NCBI GenBank assembly: GCA_949752745.1
Contig: OX457031.1
Coordinates: forward strand, 27,234,882-27,298,881
Reading direction: 5' to 3'
Length of the DNA stretch: 64,000 nt
Origin: Protula sp. h YS-2021
Lineage: Eukaryota > Annelida > Polychaeta > Sabellida > Serpulidae
Under the pieces are notes generated by a model. It did no database searches and was not told the origin of the DNA. It worked only from the letters and a program-made list of their open reading frames with translations. Made by a program: the position numbers and the translations under genes. Positions 27,580-52,559 of the stretch are shown piece after piece (within the stretch, counting starts at the first letter, position 1; every line of letters starts with the position of its first letter).

Positions 27580-27905
27580 ATTCATCCCTCTTGGCATCGA
27601 TGTGATGAGCACATTGATTTAGCACTGCGGTATGCGGTACCAGTCCCCTAAAATCCTGATGCACGTACGCGCTAGCGTGAGAGGCTGGCTGAGGCGTACC
27701 AAAGCGAACTGTTCAATCCAGGATATCTAAAAAAAAGTGCTCTACAGGATTCACGTCGGAAGGGTAAAGCGGAAACCGTAGAACATTAATATTGTTGCGG
27801 GGTAGCAAATTCAGACGAATGGCAGGAACAGTTGGGGCGAAACATGAAATAAGCCATAATTTCATCCCCTAAAACAGTATTTAGGTATCGCCGAGTCGTC
27901 AGAAC
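27580..27905 (-). pseudogene. Tc1/mariner transposase relic
   Basis: On the minus strand, fragments in slightly broken frames read LTTRRYLNTVLGDEIMAYF, then VLRFPLYPSDVNPVEHFF, TVRFGTPQPASH and WYRIPQ with LITSMPRG. These correspond in order to the Tc1 catalytic segment, the SPDLNPIEHLWD region and the C-terminal IPQ...LxxSMxRR region. Stop codons and frame breaks show it is dead. Confidence 0.65.
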
Positions 27906-28589
27906 ATTATCAGTGATTATGAGCCGAGATTTAAAAACAAATTTTATCGTTCCTCACACCACGGTACTCCCGCTCTGAATCTATTTTCGTGAACTCATGT
28001 TTGGCAATATCATATGCTTGCTGTCCGAAATTATCAAACACTGGTCCAAAACAAACACGGTGGACAATAGAGACCCCTTGAAATAAGTAAAAACTTCTCA
28101 TTTTACGCCCCATTTTAATTCTTATGCGTGCCGTCTGCAAAATAAAACGTTTCTTGAATCCCTTGTACCAACATTAAATAGTTTGCATTTACATTTCACA
28201 TTTTAAACTGGAAAATTTTCTTTTTAAAAAGATGCTGAACATTTACCCGTGTTTATTGAAAATAACTTTTACCGCTTCCAAAACACGTTTTGCCAAAAGA
28301 CTTTACAGGTGTCAAACTTTGGCAAGTTAACTTCTTGGAAAAAAGTATAATATTGCGCTCATGAAAACGTTGTAAAATGACAGGTTCTTGGGCCTATTTA
28401 CGGGTTGTGTTTGCCTGGTGTTGTCTCCACAGCACTAGGAAATCTAGTTGAGTTTAAAGATCCTGATGTGCGGTCGTTACTCCCAACGAGGACCCGAGCT
28501 TCCTTGTGGTACATTTTCTGATCTGCTGATCCGGCAACACCGAACTGTCTCGGGAAGCATAACTCAGCAGCACCCGTATTACAGTCTGT

Positions 28590-28684
28590 CACGTGTGTTC
28601 CGTTCTGTGTTAGCGGACATTTTGGAACAATTTGTAATTAGCGGACATTTCGGTACAGCGGATAAAACGGAACGGAACACACGT
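28590..28684. repeat. GC-rich palindromic hairpin
   Basis: CACGTGTGTTCCGTTC near 28590-28605 is matched by its inverse GAACGGAACACACGTG near 28669-28684. The arms surround about 62 bases that contain two TTAGCGGACATTT-like repeats. It looks like a small MITE. Confidence 0.7.
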
Positions 28685-29109
28685 GTCGTTTTCGGAAATC
28701 GCTGCATCGCAACTTTCGCATTGAACGCAACCTTTTAACCCGCATTGATTTGTAGTGTGGAGTAACATTTGGTTTTTAAAACCATACAGCCTTTCTAAAC
28801 CATGTCGCAGAGCGCCTCAGTATCCAGGCCTCGATCAACTCAGCATGATACAGGAGGAAGGATAGGTGGATCATACGGCATAGTACTGATGCCATAAAAT
28901 TGCTTTATTTTGCTTTTAAAGTCTGTAATTTGAAGTAATAAGAGAATTATTTATATATTTCACAGCGAATTCGCGGTATTTGTAAATTAATAGTGATATC
29001 TCTCGGTATTTACAAATATCTTTAAATGTGTATGTATTTCCAGATATCTTAACTGTTAATAAATGTAGATGAAAATGACATTCCATGCACTGTTACGCGC
29101 TCCAGAAAT

Positions 29110-29371
29110 GATACCAGACCATCAAGATAACATCGCAGGTCACCCCCCCCCCCCACCCCTCCCCCCCTGACAGAGCGTTGGTATAAAGCCCTCGTATGTA
29201 ATCACGACAGCTGGAGTAAGACGAGTGCATTTTGATAGGCGTTGTGACAGCTTCGAAGTAGCCTTGGTTTTTCAGCATTTTTCCGGTTACATTGGGATGT
29301 TCTGTTGCGACCAAACAAAAACAACCAACAAATAAACAAGCAAAAACAACAAAAAATACATATATTTTCAT
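29110..29371 (-). CDS. Candidate small secreted ORF, low support
   Basis: From a Met at about 29371 the minus strand reads MKIYVFFVVFACLFVGCF, a signal-peptide-like start, followed by EHPNVTGKMLKNQGYFEAV and KMHSSYSSCRDYIRGLYTN before a poly-G tract. The hydrophobic part coincides with low-complexity GTTT-rich DNA, which can mimic a signal peptide. No homologue was recognised. Confidence 0.2.
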
Positions 29372-30590
29372 GTTAATGTCACCAAATGTCACGCTCGATT
29401 GCAGTTTGACTAGGATGGCCAGTGTCAGGACTCAGTGAACATTTCATGATTACAGAAGTTGAATTCCGAGGTCGATTGGGTCTGAGTGCCCGTATAGGAA
29501 GATCAGTATTCTAAGTAGCTAGAATCAGTTTTTTCCTCCCACATACTGAGTATTTCCACTTCAAACCTCGTTATCGTTCAACATATGTGCTCAAACTAAC
29601 TCATTTAACGATTTCAGCTGCTTCAACAGGCGGTTTTATACACTAACAGGCATGTAACCTAAATGTCCTCGTGTACAGGCTTTGTAGTCTACAGGCCATA
29701 GAACTGACAAAGAAAAGCTTGTGTTGATATTCCTGCCCACTCGTGCGTTTACATGTCATGCCCAAAATAAACTTTATTTACATGTATATATATTTTGAAT
29801 CAGGGCATTTGAACGACTGAACTTCCGCTCTTGTGTCATATTCGTCTCAGTAAAAATGTAGGATTTTAAAGGCGAAGTGTTGTTTTATTGGATGTCAATT
29901 GCACGTAAGTCTCTCGTTTACATATATTCACTTAATTTCTCAGTTTAATAAAGTGACGTAATTGTGTTTATGTCAGTGAAACGACCGTGCAGTATGTAAC
30001 AACCATATGTTTCAAAATTGAGCGAAAACACGAGGCGATCTGATGTTTAAATTGATTATGTTTGAATCAAATTGATTCAAAAACTAAGTTTATTTATCTA
30101 TTATGAGTATAAGATGACTTTTTTCTTGGGTGAACTTATGAAAATGCACCTATTCCCAAGGAGGAGCCCTGATATCAAATTGCCATAAATGCATCGCCGT
30201 AACATATGGAGTAAATTTATTCACAATCAAGTACTATTTCACCAAATTTATGGGTATAAGTAAATTTTTACCGGAAATCAGTTTCACCTTTATCAGATGC
30301 CATCACTGGATTTCCAGCCACGAGGCAAAGATGGAAAGAGAGAAAGAGGATACAGCGAGACAAAAGAAAGAGAGAACGACAGAGAAAGAGAAAGAGAGAG
30401 CGAGTGAGAGAGAAGACAGAGACAGACCGACAAACAAACAGACAGACAAGCAGACAGAGAGAGAGAGAGAGACAGACAGACAGAGCTAGGGAGACTGAAA
30501 CCGGGAGTTCGACACAGGCAAAGCAACAGAGACAGAGATACAGAGATGTAGATAAAGAGAGCGAGAAAGAAACAAAGAGAGAGAGAGAGA

Positions 30591-30918
<328 letters not shown>

Positions 30919-31016
30919 GCAATAGTCTTTGCAACGCCTCTTGTTTACCGGAGTTATAAGAGACATTCTTTTAGTATTTTAATTACAATATTCATAAAAA
31001 TATATTTTTTATTACA

Positions 31017-31029
31017 GTGTAAATAGAGA
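31017..31029 (+). promoter_or_regulatory. ACE 5' UTR segment after a splice acceptor
   Basis: TTTTTTATTACAG lies immediately upstream, so the start-codon exon probably begins at 31017 and at least one untranslated exon lies upstream. Transcription could instead start here. Confidence 0.4.
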
Positions 31030-43222
<12,193 letters not shown>

Positions 43223-43581
43223 ACACTTCGGAAATCAATTGAAAGTTTTATTTACATTTTAACCTTAAAGTGGTGTTATCTCATTGTCTTTAGAATTTAG
43301 AAACGTCATTTCAGTTCGATTATTTTCTTTTAAAATGAACATTTCATTCTTAAAGTGAAATCATTTTTGAATATTTTGATGCTGATAATTTCAAACCTTA
43401 TTTTATCTTCCAGTTAATTTCGCATCACACTCGTCATGCCAAATGTAATTGTTACTGAATATTTTAAATGGAATAGCCATGCTGTTTGAAAATATCTGTG
43501 ATAAGAATATCTGTTATAAACAAATTGCGTGATAAATCTTTCCTACAGGTTGATTTATTAAGCAGCTGTTTCTGTCTGAAA

Positions 43582-43587
43582 AATAAA
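43582..43587 (+). terminator. ACE polyadenylation signal
   Basis: AATAAA lies about 360 bases after the stop codon and is followed by an A-rich stretch. It is the first canonical signal noted downstream. Confidence 0.5.
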
Positions 43588-43589
43588 AA

Positions 43590-46500
43590 AAAACAAACAA
43601 TTGAAACGTCAAGGTGTTTTTATACCTTATAAAGTCGCAATACAAAGAAAACCGACTTCTCTCCCTTTTGATGTGATGGGAACCGAAAAAAAAAACTAAA
43701 CCGAAAGTTGCTGTAGCACATTCAAACCTAAGACTGTCATGGTCATAAACAGGTCGCAGTCACTGTCTCTAGCCCTCGCCAGAATAAGTCACGTGACTTC
43801 TAGCACTGTATGGATGGTGATACGAATATGAGGCTAATATATCTCGACTTGTAACGGATCTACAGATACGGATGTTACATGCCCTTCGACTTCAAACAAA
43901 ATGCTTCTTAGAATAGTGGAGTGAATCTTGTTAACTTAATTTTAAAGTCGACAACCCAAGTGACAAAGCGACACAAGCAACCAGACAAAATGACGTCAGC
44001 AAGCCAAGATCAAAAAATCAGTTCATGAAGTCACTGTTTCCAGCACACTGCATTGTGGTTTGAGTCATATGTGATAAACAAAATCGTATCCCACATTCAA
44101 ATTAAAGCGATATGTCAGAAAACAAAAACAAAAACAAAACAAAACAGCAACAAACAACGCACAACATTGTGAGGTAGTTTGTCCGTCCGACCTATTTTTG
44201 AGTTCTGACGTCTCTGCATGAAACTAATTTCCAAATTAAGAAAAAAACGGAATTTATTGACTAGAATTTGCTCAGCCCAAAATTTTTTTATTATTTTTTT
44301 TATTATTTGACATGACGAAGTTAAAAAGTCGTCGATAATCCTGAGAAACATACCTGTCACAAGAAAGGTATTTAAACTGTCTAAAATTTATGGAATTATA
44401 CACAACATTTGTGCAACATGGAGATAATACAAAGTGAAAGAGCGAAAGCTAAAATTCTGCTCAACGGTTTCATGTACAATAAGAAAAACGAAACAAAACG
44501 ATTTATTATTTGTACTGCGTTAGGCGTTATGGCAGCTCTTGCACTCTGTACTCAAAACATCACTAACAATGACAGAGCCAGAGCTTACTGCTAATCACGA
44601 TGCGAATAAAATATAAAATTTAAAATAAAAAACACACAAAAAAATTAAATAAATAAACAAAAATCTCACACATAGTTATTCTGTTTTGCCAGCAAAATAT
44701 AGTTGAAAGTTAGAAAGTTTTGTTGAATTGTCGCACAGAGTCACTTTAGACCAATTGTCGGTGGATGAATTGTCGCTAGACGAATTGTCGCTAGACAATT
44801 GTCATGGATTCGCAAAAAAGTACAGATTCATAAATAAGTCTCCATTATGGAGAGGTGACTGAGAAGCAACAGCACCTATTTTATAGATCAAGGCATAGAA
44901 TATGAGCATTTGGTGGCAATGCATGGCTTTTACTGTATTGTCAGTCTTTTAATAATTAAATAAATCGAGACTTTTTGGCATTGATTCCTTTGAAATGAAC
45001 TTCAGTCAGTTACACAAACTCTATAATAGTGCATTGGCTGCTTAGTTGTTTATTGTAACATATGACGTGGCCTGCTGTTACCAACAATTAAATAACACTG
45101 GAAGGTATTTACTTAACCCTGAGCTGAATGCTGTCATATAGTGTGACGCAAGCAGTGAATTTTTAAATCACTTCCAATAGTTTGGAATGCAACTGTGCAT
45201 TGTTTATGCAAAAAAAAACTTACAGAGAGAGACAGTTTAATGACTCAAAGCGGTCTGTTACTTTGGTTAGTTCTTTATTTGCCACCATGAAAATGAACTT
45301 CGTCAACAGTTGACGACTGCCTTTACAGTGCAGTACAATCAGTTATGTAAATCAACATTGACAGTTGCTTGCTTTTACGGCAAAGCTTCATATCAACTAC
45401 GGCTCTTTTTCTTTGCTATAAACCAAACAAAGATAGCTGTGGAAGTCCTTCTCAGTAAATCTTTAATTACCACAATGGCAAGCGTTAACATGTATATTCC
45501 ATTGTGTATTTGAAGGATTCTATTATTAGAATTAAAAGGATAAAAAAATGCAAAATTAAAGACATCACAACAGCTTTTACTTCAATGCAGTAATAGCATT
45601 TACTAGCATGAAAAACATATAAGAACTAATGATACCAATGAGAGTGGCTAGGAGAATTCTACAAAATAGGGTTGTATTATGGTTTGTGAGCGACAAGTGA
45701 TTAGGGCGAGAGCGTTAGTTCGAGGTCAGTCCCTGAAACAATACCACGCATTTTCAGACAGAAATATCTGTCAAATGTAATAAAGTTCTCTTGTAATTTC
45801 AATACTACTAAAATAGCATATTTGTTAGTAAGAATTTTTTATATTGATATTGGTGTCTGTATAGCTACCATTAGTGAAAGAGATCAAAGACGACGTGGGA
45901 CAAAAAATGTGGCGATAAATCACACGTTTGGAGTTTTGTGATGGTTGTTAATGATTATTACTTAAAATGTGGCTATTATTTATAAACACAAAAGAAATAC
46001 TAAATTGAGAAATTATATTTCAAGCATTTAATCAGTAGCTTTGTTAAATCCTGACTAAAGGGTTCGCATAAAATAATTTTTAAAACTGGCATCAAAAGAT
46101 CATATGGGATAAATGTTACCTAGACGTACGATATTTGGTCCAGATTTTTCTTTTCATAAGGATAGTTTATGAGTTAAACAAAAGATTAACATTTATATAG
46201 AATCATACTGATTATATATCTCCAAGTTCAATGAACTACGTATCTTTGTTTAACTCCAGCGGATAACAAACCATTTGGATAATACACCGCCTGTTTACCC
46301 TACAAATATAATTTCCAGCGGTCATCGAAAAGATTTGACAGAAATCGTGTAGCTTTTCACGCCACTGTTTACTCAATAAACACTTAGTTAATTAAAGAAC
46401 AATATTCTATTTGGGATTTATTTGTTTTTAGTTACCACTTGCATAGCACGCAAAAGTTTGTTTAGTTTGAATTAACGGGTGTACGTTGACCAAATAGTGA

Positions 46501-48420
46501 ACTTTTGAAACCACGCTTTTCCGCCTTTTGTGAACATTTAAGAATAGAGATTTTAGTTTTACAGGACAACCATTGCTGATCTGTTATTTGTAAAGATACT
46601 GAGCTAACCTTTTGATCAATCGTTATTCATGCCTCAGTATCATCTTTACGTTTTTTCCACACCTTTTCGAAACCGGCATCCATATTATATTTTCAGCAAC
46701 ATTTGTTATAGTTACTGTTGTGTAACCAGGTATTGTGGCCCACCTTTGCAGATTTTATTTGTTCTCTTGCTAAATTATTTCAAACAATTTTGACAAATTG
46801 ATTGATTGCTATATCTGATAACTTTTTATTTTGAATGGGACGGTGTAGTGGTATGCAAATGTAAATGGCCTTTTAATGTGCTGATAATATTGTTACTTTA
46901 TTATCAGAAGACAATTTAAAAATAAATTATACAATATGGAATAAAATAAAATAAAAAAACTATGGTATGGAAGTATTTGATTATGGCATCCTGATATTTA
47001 AAGTATGTAATAAGAACATGCAAAAAGAATAGTAAATTCCGTATATGACATGGTTATGTTTCAAAGAATTAAAAAAAAGAAGCTAAATTGCTCCTCTGAA
47101 TTCAACAGTTTACATTTCTATTGCCTAGAGTTGAAGAGGTCCGGTGTGAGTTATTTTTAAAATACTTTTAGCATGATAAAAGATTCATATTAAATATGAT
47201 TGAAATTATCGTAATGTTTTTTGGGTACTCCTAGATAAGCTTTTCGTGCGTTGGATGAAAATAAATCAGCGAATTAAATTTGTGAATTCATGAAAAGGGA
47301 AAGTTTATATTTTTGGGAACAATTACTTAATCCAGAAATCTCCCAGAACTTAGCTATTATTTACGCAAGACATAATTTCCAACTTAAATTGATTCATTGT
47401 TATGTATTATTTAAGCACTGAAAAGGTACCGAGAATGTCCTTCGGCCTCGAAGGCACCAAAAGATATCAATTATAATCCAAGACAATACCTCGATAAGCT
47501 GCTACTGTTTCAAAATTAGTGCCAGTCTGTATTCTAAATCGGTCTGGCCCTGCAATTAGAGAAAATGCTAACCCCTTTTGGCATGGGATTAAGTTGGTCG
47601 TTTGTTATTTTACTGTGGCTTCCGTTAGCTCAGGTCACATCAATAGACGTTATTTAATTTTTTTCTTTAATACTGAATGGCTAGGATAACCAGTAAACAC
47701 ATACACTTCAATAGGGTATTAATATCATAATAACTGCTAACATTGATCCTAATAAATGCCAATTAACTTAAATTGAAATGGAGCTCGATTGTTACCAAAC
47801 GGAATTGCAAGCTGTCTGTTTTCATTTCCTGCCATCGGAGGCCAAATAAAAGTTTTATTTGCTAAACTAATGGCCATCTATCAACACGTTTCATGAATGG
47901 TAATGAACCGGTCATTATTGAAATGAACCATTGAAACTGAGTAAACAAATTTGACTGAATCGTAGTTCTGTGACGCACGTAAACAAAGCAGATATTTCTG
48001 TGTCTTGCTTGTCTGTGTTTTAGAATCTTTGTTTTAATTAAATTATTTATAATATTACATCACTTCAGTCGCTTATCTAGGTATTACGATTACCTCCAAT
48101 TTGTACATAAATTATTTTATATTTTACAGATTTACGTATGTATAGGCTAGACACCGTTGTCGCTGGCTGTACAAATATTACCTTGGATATGTTTAAATGA
48201 TTTTGAGTACTGGATCTTTGCAAGGATTCCAATAATGAATTAAGCACACTGATTTGTGATAAGAACACAAAGCACCAAGGACAGCAATTAAAGACAAATT
48301 TGTGTTTTTGGGAATACAGTTCAAATTTTCAACTTTATTGTGATTTAAAAGTTTCAGCAATGAGTAGAGCTACAGTAAAGATATATAACTCTAACACCTT
48401 TTAATTTATTGCGCCAAAAG
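43590..48420. other. Gene-poor intergenic region
   Basis: AT-rich DNA between ACE and the TMEM26-like gene. No splice-supported exon was found. A short degenerate repeat of the ATTGTCGCTAGAC type occurs near 44752-44806. Confidence 0.5.
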
Positions 48421-48499
48421 GCTGTAATGTTTACATATAGGAACAAATAAACTCCAGGAATACATCTTTGACGAATTTTGCTGGATATAATAGACAAAA

Positions 48500-51400
48500 A
48501 TGTCTTTTCTCAAGATACATAATTTTGTGGATACTGACAACGAAAATGTTAAAACAGATAAACGAGTACAATCAAAAAGTGAAAATCCGCGCGATAGATG
48601 CTGCTGGAAAGGCCGCTACTTCTTTGATGCTTTGAAAGCTGTAATAACGCGAATGATGTTCGCTCTACATGCTATGTTAGCTATTTGGCAAGTGACTATA
48701 GTAACCGACCGGGTTTATTGGTGGCTGGCGGTGTCTTTTGCCGGTATTTTAATTGAGACATTTGTTGTTTTATTCAAAAGGCGTGGCCAGGAGTGGAAAT
48801 GGTATTACTTCCTTTTATGTGTAAAAATAATTTGCAATTGAAAGTCACTTTTTCAAGAAAACGTCTAAAAACTTATCCTTTCCAAGCAAGTCTATGCTAA
48901 TTATTTTTTATGCTTTAATACTTTTTTATTTTGTTATTTAAATTTTCTTGTTATTTTTTCATCTCCATGTTTTTCGCTTTAAGGCTCTTTCAAGCGAAAT
49001 GTAGGACTCCATAAAGTTCGTTAATGGCATTACATAAAAAATGGGCTGTGTCTTTTTCTGAATAAAAAACGTGTGTTTACATTAAAATGAATAAGCATTG
49101 CAGGATAGCATTCTAGACACAAAAGCATTAAATAAAGTATTGAAAGTATATATATACACAAGTTCAATCTTCTTTTAATAAAACACTAACCTTAATTGAT
49201 AATAGATTATTAACAAAGTAGGTTTTAATAACGATACTGCACGTTAGAAAAATCTTTTTGCGAGCAGATTGCTTTCACGGGAATTGCTTTCACGTTTCTT
49301 ACTCTGCTAGGCCAAGTACCCACCCGATATTAAATGTGTCTTATGAACTCCACGTTTAAAGAAAAAACAATTGCAATACTTTTTGCAAATTTATTCTCCG
49401 TATTTGTTTCAAATTGAGTGATATCTTTTTCCTCTCGACAGGGACATCTATCTAAAAATAAATATAATAAAAATAACACGAGTAATTAATTTTGTCAATA
49501 CTAAATGTAACTATTTATTTCACTTTTCACTGTTTCACTGTGAATAAATTAAAACAGTCTGGAACTTTTAGCAATCAAATTAAAATCCTGGTGCTTTCTA
49601 GTAATGGCTGAATGAAGTAAAATTCTTCTTTCTTACACTAATTAATCTTTAAAATTTTCACATTACCTCTATATATGTTGTCTTGAAAGAGTGTGCATCA
49701 AATCACTTTGGACTCATATGTATATATTTCGACATGCTCTGATTATATTTTCTTTCACATTTCTGTGAAAGATATGTTGTAAAATCCGGATCTGAAAAGT
49801 GCCTACATGCATTTTTGTATGACATGAAAGGATGTTAATGTAATTAATAACAATGTAAGTTGACAAACATAAAGGAGCAAGCATCGGAAATTGTTTGATT
49901 AAAAGAGGAATTTCACGGGGTGGCCTAAGCTGACAATACCTGTTTTTCCATTGATTTGACAAATATTTGTTTTGCATGTATTTTTATCTATTTTTGGATG
50001 TTGAGTCTCCAAGTATCAGATGGGCTATGACTGTAAATTTATTTACTTTCTAGGTTTCAATTCAGTATTTTTCTTTATCTGGCGGCAGCGGTACCACCTA
50101 TTTGGATATTGGAGCTTACTAAATTAGGAACATGGAGCACCGCCTATAATTCCAGTCTTTTGTCGTCAGGAGTTGAAAACGATGGGGTAACATATATCAT
50201 TGCAACATGATTTTGGCAAATGCTATGATCTGATTGATGTTCTCCAGTTAAAATTTTGTAATGTGATGTCAAATGTCGATAGATAATGCAGCTATTTGCA
50301 GTCAATGCACCAGTGAAGTCGTGTAACGAAGCATATACTGCGGTATTTCGAGTCAAGACAAAAATACTTCACCTTTACTCTGTAAACATATTTGCTGTTT
50401 GGAACAGAGCATTGGAGTTGTAACTATAAACCTGACGTCACAAGAGTGGACAATAGTACTTGAACAAGGTCTTGTTTTGCTCATTATAATTGGGCGATGG
50501 CTTATGCCTAAAGGTAAAGTAAATCTTTGTGAGTCAAATGGGTGACTAAAAGTATATATTACAATGCTAGAGTATAGCATTTTGATCCAATTGTAATAAA
50601 AGCATATAAAGGATAACTCAATAGTTTAATATATCAATACAATTAAAGTAAAATAAAGCACAAAACTATCTGTTACAGTCCAAATAAAAATTGTCATAAA
50701 ATGAATATTTAGCCATAAACCTTGTTAAGTAATATATTGAAAACTGAATCAGAAACTTGTCATAAACTCACATCTATAATCAGATGTGCACAAAAACAAA
50801 GTAGTCATTTTTCATATGTATTCTTGTTGTGTTTTGTTTGTAGGAGAACTGACGAGAGAACAGCTGTCAGCATTGTTACTTACACATTTGGGAACGGCTT
50901 CGGATATTGTCGATTTCATGTCAATCCTTTCCGAACCAAATATCATAGGCACAGGTGCATTTCTTTACGCAGTCCTTGCAATGTGGACTTGGAGCCTTTG
51001 CCAGGTATGATTTTGTCATCATTAAACACAGCCAAATTATTCATAGTAAAATTAATTTGACAGAAGAACACGCAGTTTTTCTCATTTAGCTCTTATTTTT
51101 AGTCGTTGCAACCAATTGCTTTTGAATTATGATAATTCATTGATATTTCAATATATTCACAAAAACTTTACGTTTATGACAGCATGATGTAATATGCGTT
51201 TTGTAACAGTTCCCCTTTGTGGTGACGTCAACCTCAGACAACACAGATGACGAGGATGACGACGCAGTTTATGATTATGACAAAAGTGTAACCGTCAAGT
51301 CAAACACAAAAGTTACAGCTGCTTCAACTATCATCAAACGAAAACTCAATTTTCTTGAAGCATTTTTAGAAACCGAAATGTGGGGAATTTTAGTATCTGT

Positions 51401-51692
51401 ATTAATGCAAGATGGACCTTTTGCTATTATGCGCATAATATCAATATCAGCTTATAGAATCGTCACTTACACCAATTATTTTTTCACTGGTAAAAATGTA
51501 CTTGTCTTATTTTTGCAACTGTATAGACTGCTGTCCATTTATTATGAAAGCAAAGAAAAAAAGAAGAAGCAAAAGGAACAGAAACGCGTCATTAAATTAG
51601 CAAAGCTGTATGAGGGCGCATTTTTAGCTCATCAAAAACGCACTCAAGCAAGCCAAAAGACTTCAGAAATAAATTTAACTGAAGTCGTGTAA
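48500..51692 (+). CDS. TMEM26: TMEM26-like multipass membrane protein
   Basis: A complete five-exon model of 394 residues with exact phase agreement: 48500-48801, 50054-50186, 50408-50513, 50844-51004, 51210-51692. Human TMEM26 is about 368 residues. Conserved landmarks include a first helix with FALHAMLAIWQVT followed by YWWL, EWKWFQFSIFLYL across the first junction, VLLIIIGRWLMPKG, the TREQLSALLL...GTASDI segment, YAVLAMWTWSLCQFPF, and WGILVSVLMQDGPFAIMR followed by NVLVLFLQLYRL. An acidic loop (DNTDDEDDDAVYDYD) begins exon 5, and the C-terminus is Lys-rich and cytosolic-looking. The molecular function of TMEM26 is poorly known. In vertebrates it is mainly used as a surface marker. The start is the first Met upstream of the first helix. 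Confidence 0.92.
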
Positions 51693-51869
51693 AGATTAGA
51701 AATGTTTTGACAGTAACTGAACGACAGGCTCAAACTTAAGTCTTGTATTAGCATTTATTGTTGTTTGTGATTTTTGCAATTATTTTCTCTCTTGTTTATT
51801 TATTTGCGTGTGTTGAACCCTTTGTTGCATTTCTTGAAATTAAATTTACTGAAGGAAACTACTTTTTAA

Positions 51870-51875
51870 AATAAA
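51870..51875 (+). terminator. TMEM26-like polyadenylation signal
   Basis: AATAAA lies about 180 bases after the stop codon. Confidence 0.5.
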
Positions 51876-52142
51876 ACTGAATGTGAAGAAAATTGAAAAA
51901 TAGAACAGCCTTTATTTTTTTATAGCACGTATCTCAGTGACAATACACTCCCAGATACAGAAGTGATAAAAAAATTTTGGCTTCTCTAACCGCGCACGAA
52001 ATTTTTCTGCTTGCATTTACCCGAATGTCATAGATCTAAGCCAACGTGACCCTAACAGAGGCTTTATAACAAAACCGCTTTTGCTTTGCTTAAGAAAAGT
52101 TGCCAAGCAACCCACAGGCGACGTCACAGTACAAGAAAATAC

Positions 52143-52439
52143 CTGAGAGTTAAAAGAAGTTGCGCTCTGCTTGACTATCAAACCATGATTATATGTGTCC
52201 ATATTATAATAACGATAGATCAGAGGGTTGATGTACTTGGATTCGGGCATTTGGGGAAATCCAAAGAATTCATCTTTGCTCGGTATGTTCACAGGCCTTT
52301 CATGCGTGTCCAAATCCAATACAAAGTACTCAGCCCTATGATCTATCCCTATGTTAAAATATCAAAAAGTCACATAGAAATTAAACATAGGCATATCAAA
52401 AATGAAAGGATCATCTGCTTCGATTTCTCTATGTATATG
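52143..52439 (-). pseudogene. Candidate exon or pseudo-exon of unknown gene, one in-frame TGA
   Basis: On the minus strand the segment runs from an AATAACAG acceptor to a TCTCAG|GTATTT donor, exactly 99 codons in phase 0-0. The encoded sequence is hydrophilic and protein-like (EIEADDPFIFDMPMFNF, DLDTHERPVNIPSKDEFFGF, NPLIYRYYNMDTYNHG), but one TGA interrupts it at 52364-52362. The long plus-strand frame across the same bases (52086-52550) is His/Arg/Ile-rich, as expected for an antisense reading. I do not recognise a family. It may be a decayed gene, a chance frame or, less likely, a selenocysteine codon. Confidence 0.3.
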
Positions 52440-52559
52440 CTGTTATTTAAATACGAGCACGTGAGTTTTCTTTTAGCTTGGGTTCTTGTGAAATATGTTA
52501 ATACAATTTCTCATTCACATTTTACGCAGCATCTATGGCGGTTAAAATGAGAGCAGTAG

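Noticed and set aside
45700..45740. Second SINE head (GTGATTAGGGCGAGAGCG ... GTTCGAGGTC)
   Set aside because: Only a loose resemblance to Pol III boxes; spacing and sequence are too degenerate to support a call.
52086..52550. 154-codon plus-strand ORF
   Set aside because: His/Arg/Ile-rich composition with no domain; it is codon-aligned antisense to the more protein-like minus-strand frame and has no splice or promoter support.
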